Source: Phyto melanocephala
Taxonomy: Eukaryota > Arthropoda > Insecta > Diptera > Rhinophoridae
NCBI GenBank assembly: GCA_941918925.1
Contig: OW799234.1
Coordinates: 132,660,895-132,724,894, forward strand
Length of the DNA: 64,000 bases
Direction: 5' to 3'
A program made the position numbers and the translations under genes. The notes below the pieces were generated by a model. That model searched no databases. It was not told the DNA's origin and saw nothing but the letters and a program-made list of their open reading frames with translations. Shown here piece after piece: positions 10,766 through 23,274 of this stretch. Numbering within the stretch: position 1 is the first letter of the stretch; each line of letters starts with the position of its first letter.

Positions 10766-13052
10766 TTTTTAATGCTTTTTATTGTTCTTCTTGATTAATT
10801 TTTGTAAGTGGTAGTTAGTTGGTTGTTTTTTGTTGTTATTTTAGTTTGAAATTTAACCAAATATTTTATTGTCTAGTAAATATTTTCGAAATTTTGTCTT
10901 TAGGGTAAAAACAATTGTTTTAAAATAAATGCCAATGAAAGAATGCAAAGAACGTTTTATAAAATCAATGATTTAAATAAAATACTAAACTAAATCGTAG
11001 ATTTTATTTCGAAATAAAAAATAACTTATAAATCGTAAGATGCATAACATATTTGGCTAATTCAAAAGGTGACCTTAGTGTCGTTTTGTCATAATGACAG
11101 GATTTAAAAAAAAAAATAAAAATTTTGCTATTAACAATAGAAAACATTCCAATCACTTTACATTTTTTGTAAAATTATGACTTAATGACAATACTATTTA
11201 CACTTAGGACACCCTTGTGAATTCCCAATTATAAAAATAAATTAAATGAAATTAAAAAAAAGAATTGCTGAAAACTGTGATAAATACTATACATATGTCT
11301 GTATATACACAAGTGCATAAATGTGAACTTTTGGCAAAACATCTTAAGACGAGACAGCAAAACTTTTAAGTTTTCTAAGTCAGTATATAAGACGCTCGGT
11401 TGACACTTGTAGGCCTATCTACACGTAAAAGCTTTAAGAGATATCTCTTAAGAAAGGAAATACTTAGTAATTAAATTTAACATTAGCCATTTACGTATTT
11501 AATGTATTTTAGTTTATTAAATGTTTTTTTCGGTTTTGGTTAGAATGGTTCTGCCTGTCCTTGTGGGTTCTATGGCATCGTACTTTCGCCGCTATTTTAA
11601 TTTTTTTTTGTTGAGTTACTTGTAGAAATTGTTAGTTGGTTTTTTTTTTCATATGACGCAAGCAATTTTCACTCGACCACCCAAGTCTGTAATCCGTTAA
11701 ACAAATTGCGCCTAACGTAGACGTTATATAGTCAGAAAAAAAATTTACTTCATATATATTTTGGTGTTTATCGTGCCCAATGTCACAAATGATAGACTTC
11801 CTTTGCCACAACTGCAAATGGCTTGCCACACAAGAAACTTATGGGGAAATTTTTACTGTTTTTCATCCGGTATTGTTCTTAAATATTACCTCGTCTATCA
11901 TCCCCAAAAAAAAGCTTGGTCCTGAAGTTATGAAACGTTTCCGGTACATTCCATACACATTTTTTTTATTTTACTACAGATATTATAATTTTGTTATATT
12001 AAGCGTTTTTTACACTTCGTTAGCTTTTTAATACAAATGTTTATGAAATGAACCGACACTTTTACAGTTAATGCGAGGGCGACCCGAAACGGTATTTAAA
12101 AACAATAACTAATTTATATTACAAAATATATAATTTAATAGTTATTTAAGTATTTTTTTTCTCTTCTTATTTGTTTTCTTTTATATAAGAAAATTTTAAA
12201 AAATACTCAACAACTTTTTCAATGTCGTATGATGTAGTAAAATGCAAGGATTTTTAAATGCTAGTCTGCCATTTTAATATCTCAACAAAACTATTGAAAC
12301 AACTTCTTTTAATTTTGTATAAATGTTTACTGGATCATAACATAAACATCATTGTGCTATTATTTATTAAAGCAAGAACCAAATATGGCTAAAGAACATA
12401 AACAAATTTAATACATTTTGCTACACTTTTATAGAATTTTAATTTATTTAAGGACATTTTCTATTTAGTCCACACATGCTTAACATAAGTTGCACACATA
12501 CACACATGTATATAAAGGACTGTATGTGTGCAAATTTAACCTCTTTATATAATCAAATATTTCAGCAGCAAATTGTTACCCAAATCGATAACTTGCCTTT
12601 TGGCAAAAAATAAACATAAATTTTGATTAAACCAGCACAAAAGTAAAAGTAAATGTAATAAAAAAAAATAAATAATAAACAAACTGACAGTATTACGCAA
12701 TTTGTTTGCAAACAAATTAAAAGAAAGATGTTCAAACGAGTAACACTTTGAAAACCCCTTTAGAAATGTTTATCGAAGGGCATTGTGACCACCGTATTTG
12801 AATTGCGTGTTTGTATACAAGAAAATGAAAGCCGACAAACAAACCGTTAATATTGGAAAGTTTACCCAACTTTTCTGAATGTCTGGTTTTTTATCTTAGC
12901 ACAGCATTGACTTTTTTTTTTTTTTTTTACAAAATTCTAATAGGCAGCAAGATGTGACGATAAACAGCAACCAGGCATTTAATGGCTGCTAAGACTAAGA
13001 CGTTAACGTATTTAAAAACAATGTGATCATATCCAAGACGCTGCTAATAAAA
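10766..13052. other. Intron sequence, mostly featureless
   Basis: Apart from the small foldback at 11068-11216 and a poly(T) near 12912-12928, only AT-rich sequence was seen. An open stretch at 11780-12031 has no recognised domain. Confidence 0.55.
11068..11216. repeat. Small foldback element
   Basis: Left AAGGTGACCTTAGTG and right CACTTAGGACACCCTT are mirrored with a few mismatches, and inner GTCATAATGAC/GTCATTAAG repeats add to the fold. About 149 bp; no target duplication confirmed. Confidence 0.4.
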
Positions 13053-13883
13053 AACAAGTAAGAGCGTTATATTCGGCCGTGCCGAATCTGATATACCCTT
13101 TACAACGTGTAGTCATGCAATAACAGTAGTTTGTATCACCATTCCATATGAAATACGTACAGACATATAAAAAACATACATATATAAAAACATCCCATTG
13201 TAAAATTATAAATTTACGTATGTATGTATGTTAAAAAAAAATAAAAAAAAATTTTTTAAAAAATTAAAAACAAAAATTTAAAAAAAAAATTATAAAATAA
13301 AAATTAAAAAAAAATAATTAAAATATATATAATAAATATAAAACAAAAAAAAAATAAAAAAAAAATTTAAAAAAAAAATAAAAATATAAATAATATATTA
13401 AATAAAAAATAAAAAAAATAAAAAAAAAATTAAAAAAAATATAAAAAAAAAAATTTTTTGGCTCAGCTGGGATTCGATGCCACGTTTTCTCTAACCAGTA
13501 TACACGTTTGTATGTACGTTGTTATTGTAATGTTGTTTTTGTGGAAAAAAAATCGAGGTGGTCGTAGGTTTTTGCTCATATCTCAGTTGTTTATGTATCG
13601 ATGTTTCTGATTTTCAATACCGATCTACTCCCGAATATTTCTGATATTTTAATACCTCACCCGGGTCCAAGCGATATCGGGGGGCTTCAAAAAGTTGATT
13701 TCATCAAACACACGGACAGACGGTCAGACGGACAGACTGACAGACTGACAGAGCTTAATCGACTCCCCTATTCATAAGCTTTCAGAAAATATATAATTTA
13801 TGGGGTCGGAAATGAAAATTGTAGAAATTTCACACGGAATGACAAACCTATATATACCCTTTTTCACTGTGTGAAGGGTATAA
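13053..13883 (-). mobile_element. Helentron/DINE-like repeat, copy 3 (minus strand, core orientation A)
   Basis: Reverse-complement copy. The 3' terminus AACAAGTAAGAGCG lies at the left, the hairpin at about 13071-13087, the A-rich core at 13230-13455, and the 5' end at 13883. In element orientation the core and CAGCTGA motif are arranged as in copies 1 and 2. Confidence 0.85.
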
Positions 13884-14328
13884 ACAGACGATTTTGATAA
13901 TCTCTTGTTTCTCTTTAATTTTCAAAAGCAAAATTATTACGATGCAAAAAAAACTAAAATAAGATGTGCAGAAAAACTTTTATATAGCTCGCCTACTCAA
14001 TACCAGGTGGCACTTAAATACACTCAATTGCAGTATTAATAAAGTTCGAGTTTAGGCGGACAAATATTTGAAAGAGAAACATCTAGAATTCACGTTTACG
14101 TAGCCGAAAATAGACATACGCAGGCAACATTCCATTATCATTGTTTTATTACATGCTTTTGTGCATTGTGTCTATTTGGGTGTTTGTTTGTCAACAAAGC
14201 GTGTCGCGAAGAACCGAACACAAAAAGATATAATTAATGAATCTATAATATACAGTCCACCCGTCTCGCAGAGTGAATACGATGATATTCCCTAGATTAC
14301 AACTCGGAACGTCGCATAATTCAATCTG

Positions 14329-14375
14329 GGGGCTTATTCTGAATTGCGATGCGAAAGTCAATGCGATGCGAAAAT
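14329..14375 (+). repeat. Left terminal inverted repeat of the Harbinger element
   Basis: It starts GGGGCTTATTCTGAATTGCG and runs 47 bp. It matches the reverse complement of 17222-17268 with one T/C mismatch at position 22. Confidence 0.95.
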
Positions 14376-14552
14376 ACATCTATGCGAACAATTGCTATTC
14401 TGTATTGCGATATTCGCAAAGTTGTTTTTTAATCGCATTTCAAATGCGAAAAGGTGGCAAGTCGGTATTCTACATTGCGAAAACAAATGTCAAGCACATA
14501 TCAAATTCGCAAAGTTTATTCGACAACAAAATAGCATTCGCAAAGTACAAAC

Positions 14553-15501
14553 ATGTAAGTGAAAGATAATATTTTATTTATTTATTCATCATATATTTAT
14601 TATTTAATTCAGGGAAGCAAGCAATAAGACCACCAAACCTCGTCAATTTGAAATAATGATAGAATTTATGAATAAGCACAGCCAATTGGCAAGAGGCCAT
14701 TTGAAAACACCAAATGCACGTCAGTCGGCAAATACTTTGTGGCAAACGTTAACTGAAGAACTAAATGTTAATGGACCGCCTATTAGAGAAGCTGCAGGAT
14801 GGAAAAAAGTATGAAATATATAAACCAATTCAAAAATATTTGACTTCAACTTTAATTAATAGGTTTGGGCCGATTTTAAAGTACACACCAAACAGAAGCT
14901 TAGACGAAATAAACCCGACATTGGCGGCACTGGCGGTGGCCCATCAAGATATAATCCACTGTCTCCCTTAGAGGAGCAAGTGGTGAAATTGCTAAACATG
15001 ACCGATTCCGTAAATGGAGTACCGGGCGCAATTTCCTACGGGGCAACAACTGCTTCCAATCTTGAAAATAATGGTGAAGACATGGCAGTGATGGACCAGT
15101 TGGACGAAGTGCCGTTACAAGAATTAGCTACGGAAGTAATAGTTGATTCGGAGGTGGCAACAAATGTACGTTCCCAAAGCTGTGAACGTAATCCAAGAAA
15201 AAGTTCACGCTCAGTAAGCTTCTGTGATAGAGATAGTCTGCTTAAAAAGCAAGTTGAAAATCAAATTGCATACCAAAAAGAAAGTATTGCTTCATTGAAG
15301 CAAATAAATGAAAATTTGAAAAGTTTAAGTCGATATCAGAGAAAGGATTTCGAAATAAGAGAAAAAGAATTGGATCTGGCAAGACAAAAATTTGAATTTG
15401 AAAAAGAAAATGCAATAGAAAACAGAAATTTGGTTAAACAAAAACTTGAATTAAAGAAAATGATGCTAGATATTGAAGAGCAAAAAATGAAACTAATGTG
15501 A
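14553..15501 (+). CDS. Harbinger accessory protein: SANT/Myb-like (trihelix-type) DNA-binding domain plus coiled coil
   Basis: I read three exons: 14553-14554, 14613-14808 and 14863-15501. The introns are 14555-14612 (gtaagt...ttcag) and 14809-14862 (gtatga...aatag). The start codon is itself split AT|G across the first intron. The joined frame gives 278 residues (MEASNKTTKPRQFEIM...). Residues about 10-100 hold the DNA-binding domain with tryptophans at 44, 64 and 68 (GWKKVWADFK), then a basic stretch, a glycine-rich GGTGGG turn and PLSPLEEQVV. This order is typical of the Myb/SANT-like proteins carried by PIF/Harbinger elements, which bind transposon ends and bring the transposase to them. 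Residues about 195-278 are strongly charged (Glu, Lys, Gln) and read as a coiled coil. The gene is convergent with the transposase gene, with about 250 bp between stops. An internal ATG in exon 2 is a less likely start because it would cut the domain. Confidence 0.85.
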
Positions 15502-15749
15502 TATATGTACCTGTATGTAGTATTTTTGTTTTTTAGTTATACAATTAGTTAATATTAATATGCAACGAACTGCCAAGTGATAGGGTAAGCAATGAAGAGC
15601 GCTTTTATTTTTAGTTTTTATTTTTTATATTAGCCTGTAAGTTTTTTTTTATCAATAATGTGATTTTGTGTTTTGAAATATTAAAGACTGTTTTATCTAG
15701 TAGTTAAGAATAATGAAAAGGAGTTTTTAAATAAAACATTTACATAAAT

Positions 15750-17019
15750 TTAAATCATATTGTTTTTTATTTCATCTCTAATATTTCTAGAGATGTTTGT
15801 ATAATTGTTGCCACTACTATTATAATTGCTTAAGTTTGATATATTATTATTCAATTGCGGCAGATCTTCGAAGTCCACAATTTCCTCCGTTGGTAGTTCA
15901 ACGTTAAACTTGCAGCAAATATTGTGCAACGCGCAACAAACATTCATAATTCGTACCACCTTCGGTGGATCGTAATGTAGCTCTCGGGCCGCTAGCAAAC
16001 ACCGAAATCTTCCTTTCATTACACCAAACACTCTTTCAATTAATGATCTGGCTTTACTGAACTTTTCATTGAAAAGTGCTTCAGCTGAAGCCTCTGCAGC
16101 GTTTCGATATGGCGTTAAGATCCATGGTTCTAATGGATAGCCTGAGTCGCCTAAAAAGTTGTCAAATTGTAAAAGTATTACAATAATAAAAAAAAAAAAA
16201 TACTTACCAAGGATCCACGTTCCGTTCATTCCGCTGTCGAACTTTGTTTTCAGTACTTGTCTTTCATTGGAGAGATTCCACACATGGGAATCATGACTTG
16301 CCCCTCCATACCTACAATCGACAGCTCTAATTATCATTTTATGATCACATATCTGAAATAAACCATTATTAAAAATGTTACCTTAAAAAAAACAAAACAT
16401 TACTTACAACCATAGCATTCATGCTATGCTTAAGCTTCCTATTAAAATATAAATGTTCATTTTCACTGGGTCGTATCATCTGAATGTGTGTACCATCTAC
16501 TATTCCAATCACACCAGGAATATCACTTTTTCTAAAAAAAAAAGTTTTTGCTTGTTTCTTTTCGTCTTCGGACATTTCAAATTGAATATGCTTAGGACAT
16601 AGAACCTTTTCAATTGCTATGCATACTTCCGCCAAACATCGCGACATAGCTGGCTGAGATACTACGAGGAAATGATCTTGACCAATTTGGTGTTGGTAGC
16701 CACCTTGACCAAGAAATTTTAACGTAGCCGCTAATTTGATAATTGGCGGAATTGCACTTGATTTCTTAATATTGCATTCCGAGCTAATATTATTTAAGAC
16801 ATATACAAATGCTTCTTTATTTAATCTAAAATTTTTTATAAAGCTGAAAAAATAAATATTCTGCGTAAGTAAAGGTTTTTTTTTAGCAAGCATCAAAATA
16901 AATTACCTTTTTTCATTCAAGCTTAGAATATCGGATTTGCTTCTAAGCAATCTTCTCTGTATTCTTTCATTTTGCTCATGCCCTTCTTCGTCGTCGAACC
17001 ACAGTGCCACAGAATCCAT
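15750..17019 (-). CDS. Harbinger transposase (HARBI1-like DDE nuclease), intact
   Basis: Four exons on the minus strand: 17019-16907, 16843-16408, 16352-16208 and 16150-15750. All introns are GT-AG and all phases are consistent. They encode 364 residues (MDSVALWFDD...). The catalytic DDE triad is visible: Asp154 in IVDGTHI, Asp233 in GDSGYP and Glu270 in SLIERVFGVMKGRF, with 36 residues between the second Asp and the Glu. SHDSHVW near 202-208 and WILTPYRNAAEA after GDSGYP are further family signatures. The length is close to the usual 350-400 residues. There is no in-frame stop or frameshift, so an active enzyme is plausible. It would cut and rejoin the element ends together with the accessory protein. 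The third intron carries a long A/T homopolymer near its donor. The ATG at 17017-17019 was chosen because it opens the frame that joins exon 2 in phase. Confidence 0.92.
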
Positions 17020-17221
17020 TTTTATTATTTTTTTTCTTACAGAATTTCCTCAATAAATTTTATAAAAAATTTTCACAGCCAAACAAACAATTTATTTATT
17101 TTTAATTTGACGTTTGTTGAAACTGACGTTTATTTGAGCAGCGTTGCCACGATTTGAAATAAATTGCGAATGCGATTGCGAAAGTCTAACAGAATACCAA
17201 TTTTCTTTCGCATCGCATTTC

Positions 17222-17268
17222 ATTTTCGCATCGCATTGACTTTCGCGTCGCAATTCAGAATAAGCCCC
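17222..17268 (-). repeat. Right terminal inverted repeat of the Harbinger element
   Basis: Mirror of the left repeat. Just inside it lie further TTTCGCATCGCATT-type subterminal repeats (17160-17222). Confidence 0.95.
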
Positions 17269-17339
17269 CTGGATTCATGCATTCATTCAAAAGTTAGGTG
17301 ACTAAACTTTTTAAGATATATATTCTCATGCAGTGACAG

Positions 17340-18247
17340 ACAACGTGATCCACCGTTTCTATCTTTTTTGGTGTGTATTTATATTGTCATTCGGTTTGTA
17401 ACACATCGAAATATCCATTTAAGACCCCATAAAGTATATGTTTTCTAAATCGGGGTTTAATTTTATGACGGCCTAGCTGTGTACGTCCGTCTTTCCGCTT
17501 GTGGAAATCACGCTAGAGCTCGAACCGAAAAAGTTATGGGTCTCAAATTTTGTCAGAATATTTCTTATACACAGGGTTTGTTTAGTATTGAAAATGGGCT
17601 AAATCGGAATATTAGGAAGAGAGTTAGTTAGAGTAGGTCAAAAAAAACCGTGTCCTTCCAACAACGAATAAAATGTGTCCAAACGTATTGACGTAGTCAT
17701 GAAATTTCAAATGTATATTTTTCCTCCAAAACTGCCAAAATCTATGAATTAGAATAGGAGTTATGGATCAAAACGAATGAGAATTCATACCGCGCAGTGT
17801 TTTTTTCGGTATATTCAAAATTTAAAACGTAATAAAACTGGCAAAACTAAATGTTAGATTCTGAAATTTTGCATCCATTGCTTTTTGGTCAAAACCCTTG
17901 TACTAATGGAATAATAAATGTTAAACGCCCACTTTTATGACAACCTCCCATATAACGCTTTATCTTAAATTCATATAATTTCTCTATGATAAAAGATTTT
18001 GGAAGAATAAAGAACTATGTTGAAATTATTAGTAGTAGTTGTATTTATTAGTAGAAACAACTTCAAACACTCCTACTTTAATGCCCACTTTCACTGAAAG
18101 ACTAAATTTACGAAAACATTTTACTAGCATATCGAAGTTATACAAAGAAAGTGATACATATTTTAGTATAAAAAGATTATTCCATAGCGATTACTGTTAA
18201 TAAAAAAATAATAAAGTACACAGCCGAATATAGTGCTCTTACTTGTT
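17340..18247 (+). mobile_element. Diverged Helentron-like repeat copy
   Basis: Recognisable blocks are TTGTCATTCGGTTTGTAAC and GACCCCATAAAGTATATGTT near 17430, GTACGTCCGTCTTTCC near 17480, and the 3' terminus GCCGAATATAGTGCTCTTAC followed by TTGTT at 18247. The middle differs from the main family, so it may be a related subfamily. Confidence 0.6.
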
Positions 18248-18629
18248 TATACTCACACTTACTAAAATTAATTGGAGTCTTGCGATACCATCTACAAATT
18301 CTAGCCTTTACTGGACAATACCCTGTAATTACACCAACAATATTGTAGTGCGACTCACCGACTTTTAACAAACCGACAATCGTTAAATTTGTCGACATTT
18401 ACTTGTTGTTTGTACTTACGATTATGCGATTCTCTTAATACTCTTTAACGATACTCGACAACTGTTAGAATCAAGTGGCATCTTTGTAAAATTATTATAA
18501 GCGGATGCGTGGCCAGTGAGAGAGTTGGAATCTGCCTGAGCTATCGCCAAGAACAAGCTAGCCGGAAACCTCACTGGGCTAAAACGGTTTATAACATAAA
18601 TGGCCATTTATATAAACTTAAAACAACAA

Positions 18630-18941
18630 CAAAAACCACTACATCAACAACTACGACAAACTCAAATGGAATTTAACACAATAATTTTTATTAAAAAATT
18701 TAACATTAGAGAAGCACCAGAATACCTAATAGAGCAACTAAGATATGTAAGAGATGTTCAGCCGTATAGTCTACGAAATAATCAAGACTTTAGACTAAAT
18801 CGATCGCATACTCAACGATCACTATTTTATAAGAGATTGAGAACATACAACATAATGCCAAACAATATAAAAAGTGAAACAAACAATAATATTTTTAGAA
18901 GAAAAGTTGTTGATTTTATAAAAAATTTTCATGCAATTTAG
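18630..18941 (+). pseudogene. Probable LINE ORF2 C-terminal fragment
   Basis: The open frame contains LIEQLRYVRDVQPYSLRNNQ, DFRLNRSHTQRSLFYKRLRT and YNIMPNNIKSE, followed by KVVDFIKNFHAI and a stop. This resembles the C-terminus of Jockey-like LINE ORF2 proteins (QRSLFYKGLxxYNxLPxxIK). An A-rich tail follows within 100 bp. The start of the frame is not a real gene start. The LINE assignment is from pattern memory only. Confidence 0.55.
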
Positions 18942-19084
18942 TGTTTGGAAAATATTATGAAATGTAATAAAATGAAAAGTATTAAAAATACTACTAATAA
19001 TAAAAAAAAAAATATTCGATAAATTTATACTAAGTATACGAAAAAAAACACTTTTTACAAAAACAATTTAATTTTTTATTTTGA

Positions 19085-19532
19085 TTTATTTTGATTAAGC
19101 ATTGATTAAGCTAAGTCCGACTGTCCGTATATCCGTGTGTTTGTTAAAAACAACTTTTCGAAGACCCCACGTATATTTCAGACTTTTATATGGAATCAAT
19201 TTATCAGATATGCTTTCCCTATATTTGCTATTGAAAATCAGTTATAAAGTATATAAGGTCAGATTTTGTATCTCCTATGGAACATCTTGCAACGCTTGTT
19301 ACGTACATAGTATATATAAAATATGTACCTTTGGCAACATTTACATAACATCTTAGTTCAATGGGTCAATTACCGATAAAAAAAAAGGTCAATTAAAAGT
19401 TCTAACTTTCAATTCTTAAATAAATTTCGGTCACAGTTGATCCATGTTATTGCCAATTATATCTAGTACAAGCTGTGTGCAGGAAATAAAATAAGATTCG
19501 GCATAGCCAAATAAAGCCCTCTTGCATGTTTC
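19085..19532 (+). mobile_element. Diverged, 5'-truncated Helentron-like repeat
   Basis: Contains GTCCGACTGTCCGTATATCC near 19113 and a 3' block AAGATTCGGCATAGCCAAAT at about 19494, ending CTCTTGCATGTTT. The centre is rearranged. Confidence 0.55.
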
Positions 19533-22500
19533 TTTTCGTTTTGTTATACAAATGTGATTTGCGAATGTATTAGAAGTTTTTATAAAAATCGTATGTATGA
19601 TATTAGCGTAAACTGCGTAGCAAAAAATCGACTTGCCTATTAATATATTAGATATCAATTGTTGTTAAAATATGTTACTGCCTACCGTAATCGATAAAAT
19701 TGTGTTTACTTTTTTTTTGACGATTCGATTATCGTTAAAACAAGTTAATGGAGTACCTTTATGCATCAGTGAATTTACCATTGGTTATGAAACCTATGAT
19801 ACCCTGCATTCCTTTCAGTTCCGCCATGCAAGGTCTCTCCTGATTGACACTCAAAATAGCCAAAATTGTGGCCCATATCTACGCTTACCATACTCAATCT
19901 AATTAAAATCCAGTAGAATTTTTTAGAATTTTTCTGTAAAAAGAGAGCATTAACACAAAATTTAACTAAAATTTAAGTAAAATGTCCCTTAAACAGCTAA
20001 TCAGTTCATAGGTCTTGTTTTTTATCACTTGCAGAGTCTACAATGTAGTCTTACAATGTAAGAATTAATCGGTTAAACCATTAATTTATAATTTCAGATC
20101 ATTATTTTGTATTAAAAAAGAATCAACGATGGTAACGATTCTGCTAAGAATTTTGCAAAAATGTTCAAAAACATATTTTACAATTAATATTTGCTATAAA
20201 TGTTGGCAGAATTTTTATTTTTGCAATAACCTTTAACAGGGATTAGGTTTTTATTGATGCTGTAGTGTGAAATGAAATGATCTCTCTTAATAGCCACATT
20301 AAAGTTAACACCTCCTCTTTGGGTCTCATATTTTAAGTATTTTCCACTTTAATAAAAACAACAACAAATAATATGAATTCTACAAAACAAATACTGTTAA
20401 TAAGTCTGTCAAAAGCTTTTGGCAGTTATTTTAAGTTGTTAACAAAAAGAAAGAACAATAACAAGTAAAGCTCAAGAACTCAAGAGTTCTTCCAGCAGTT
20501 TGCCAAAATGGCTACATTTCTTAAATGTTTTCTATTTTCTTTTTGTTTTTTTTTTTTTTTTGTTATTTATAACAAAATTTATATCCTTTTATGATAAAGT
20601 GCTTTTATGACTTTTTTTCCACCATCCTTTTTCTATTAATAATGTTTTATTACCGTCACCAGAGTTTTAAACAAGTGAAAGGTCCTGTTAAAAATGTTAA
20701 CCAACAAATCATGTACAAATGGAATCTACTGGTAGGGGTTATGTTTTTCGACAGACATGAATTGTTAGTTAAGTTGTTTTTTATAGCCTCCGGTTAATTA
20801 TTTAAACGTTATTAAGTCATAATTTTCTTGCCTTTTAGGGAGCTGTGGCAAGAGTTTTTTATGTTTCCTACAGATTTTTATTGTTTGTTATTATTATTGT
20901 TGTGGTAAGATCATTAAATGGTAGTTATCTGAACAATTATGAATCATTTATAAGTGATAGTAAGAAGTTATTGTAGAGGAAAACCAAACACAAACTGTTG
21001 GAGGCTAAAATGAAAAGTTTTTATTTAAATACCGATAAGAAAATTATTGTTTTTATTTTAATAAAATGTTAGGAAAATCAATGTTTTAACAAAATAACAT
21101 CTCTCTCAACGAAAAGGTAGGTTATCAAAAACTAACATTTGCCGTTAAAAAAAATCAACTGTGTGAACAGGAGAGCAAACAAACAGAAGAAGTTTGTTTT
21201 CATATAAAGTTAAAAAGATCAAAAATATTTTAAATTTGTATTATTAATATTGGAAGAACATTATGAAGGATATTGTAGCAGCAATTATTTTACCCAAATA
21301 TTTTTTAATTTTTTATTGAGTATTTACTTGTTGTGCGTATGTGCACACCCAGGCGAATTCATAGAGGTGAAATTATCAGCCCAGCTGATGGAAAAGCAGT
21401 TTGTCAAAATTTTTTGAATTCGCCTTGATGCCATTTACTAAAACAAGGATATAAAGCAATTAACTTGAGTGTACTTTTTTGATAATAAATCTACCAAAAT
21501 TATGTATATTGGTTGCTTTTTCACTATATATAATGGATCTCGCAAATATATATCAATTTTTAATCAAATTTTATTAAATAAGACATGTCATAACAACATT
21601 TCCATCCCTGGTAAACGAATTGGCCTTGACAGAAAACATCCCCAAAAAGGCTGATTTGTTGCATCAATTCGTCTTTGCATATACCTGTATGAATATGCCT
21701 TGTATCGCTCAAAGTACTGAACTTAACTTCAGTTCTTATGTACTCGTTCTTCATATGAACTTAAGTTATGTATGTGCTTACTGTGAAGTACAAGCGTATG
21801 TCAAACAAAATATGTGCTAATTACAAAATTTTAAATTTTTTATTGCTGCGTTTAGTAACATTTCATAGGAAGTCAGATGTAAAATATTTAAAAAATGGAT
21901 TTTTAAAAATTAAAAGAAAAAAATATTGAAAGAATTCAAAATATTTTACGGAGTCCCGTAGTATTAGAGGCCTGCGCAATTCGCTGCTTTTTTTACCATA
22001 CGTTGTGCAAAACTTACAGTTATTAAATTGTTAAAAAATTAAACCAACTTTTAAATTTTGTAAATTAAAACAACCTTGGAACTGCATTTACTTAAAAGAA
22101 AATCACGTACACACATACACATATTGCACTAAATAATATGGCCTGCTTTGCGTGTTTCTTACAAAATTCAATTAAAACAATGAAAATTAAAAGCTTATAA
22201 AATACACACCCACCTTAAAAAAAACATTGAAAAAAATGATTTGAATTGAAATGAATTGAAAAATGCCGTTTATTTAGAGAATTAAAACAACAACAAATGC
22301 TTTAAAGAAGACCAAAAATAAATGCAAATATTTGCTTAAAAAAAAACTGGGCAAAAATAGAAAACAAAAAGAATTTTTGCATTCACAAGGTATCACATCA
22401 TGTCATGTCATAGTGCTGTAATATTTCACAGTGGTTTTAAAATATTATTGAAATATTTCACCATGGTTTTAAAATATTGTTAAATGCTTTATCCTTGTCC

Positions 22501-22784
22501 AGATTATAAAGCATTTGTTGCAAAAATTTCTGAAATTCTCTTGTATTCATTGTATTCGTGTCCATACATTTATAACCTGGACGATGAATAAAATAAATGT
22601 TTTACAATATAACGGGTATTCGTAATATGTGGTATGTTTATAGCCAGCTAAACAAAGCCGTCAATAGATTTTGAAAGCCGCAGCCACTGGCATTCGTTCT
22701 AAAAGAATGTTCCCAAAATCTAAGCAAAATTACTGCATATCTTTTCACAAGACATCGCCAGCACCAAAGCTGTTGGCCCAGATC
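19533..22784. other. Intron sequence, mostly featureless
   Basis: Contains the dispersed repeat at 19575-19655, a short AAGAACTC-AA-GAGTTCTT hairpin near 20475 and the 75-bp foldback at 21351. Nothing else recognised. Confidence 0.5.
21351..21425. repeat. 75-bp foldback with AGGCGAATTCA arms
   Basis: Perfect 11-bp inverted ends AGGCGAATTCA/TGAATTCGCCT enclose the palindrome TCAGCCCAGCTGA. Arms resemble the GGTGAATTCACC end of the element at 305-1038. Confidence 0.5.
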
Positions 22785-22930
22785 TATGTCAATCAGGGTA
22801 TCAATTCTCGTTCTATGAAACTATGAAATGAAAAGTTTTTGTGTGTAACATCATATGGTGCCACCATACCCTTTGCTATACAAAAACTTTTTCATTTCAT
22901 AATTTCACAGAACGAGAATTGAACCCCAGA
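22785..22930. repeat. Long near-perfect palindrome (hairpin MITE)
   Basis: The arm CAATTCTCGTTCTATGAAAC with ATGAAATGAAAAGTTTTTG is mirrored by CAAAAACTTTTTCATTTCAT and GAACGAGAATTG. The arms of about 55 bp are separated by about 35 bp. It would form a strong hairpin if transcribed. Confidence 0.7.
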
Positions 22931-23274
22931 TTATTTTAATGTGGCGAAAACGTGTAAAGGGTATCTTTTTGCTGTTTTTCTGTATCGTATCTTCTTTTCA
23001 TATAATAAATTATTCACACGTATGAAATTATTGTGCGGTCTGACGAGACAAATTCTTGTTAGCACAAACAATTATCATTTGTCCCCACACACTATATAAT
23101 GGTTTTGTTTAGATTTCCATCAGCTGTTGTTTATTAAAAATATCACAATTAGTAATAAGGGATTTTCATAGCAGTTGTATTTTTTATATTTTTAATTTAT
23201 AAAATTTGGATTTACGACACCTACATATGTAGCAAGTCTCTTTTTTATAAGTTTCAAAAAGTTCCATAGGAGCT

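Larger units (their letters stand above)
14329..17268. mobile_element. Complete PIF/Harbinger-type DNA transposon, apparently autonomous
   Basis: This 2940-bp element is bounded by 47-bp terminal inverted repeats that differ at one position. It is flanked by a 3-bp target duplication CTG (14326-14328 and 17269-17271). It contains two convergent intron-bearing genes: a SANT/Myb-like DNA-binding protein on + and a HARBI1-type DDE transposase on -. The two-gene architecture, the 3-bp duplication and the conserved GDSGYP motif define the superfamily. Both reading frames are open after removing GT-AG introns, so the insertion looks young. Subterminal regions are full of TGCGAT and GCGAAA motifs in both orientations, probably transposase or accessory-protein binding sites. 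The element interrupts otherwise ordinary intron sequence. Confidence 0.95.

Noticed and set aside
11780..12031. 83-residue open frame (SQMIDFLCHNCKW...)
   Set aside because: The cysteines looked interesting, but no known finger pattern, exon boundary or partner segment was found.
16378..16896. Alternative transposase start at the MMLAKKK methionine (16896)
   Set aside because: It lies inside the first intron; splicing 16907 to 16843 gives a better N-terminus and joins in phase.
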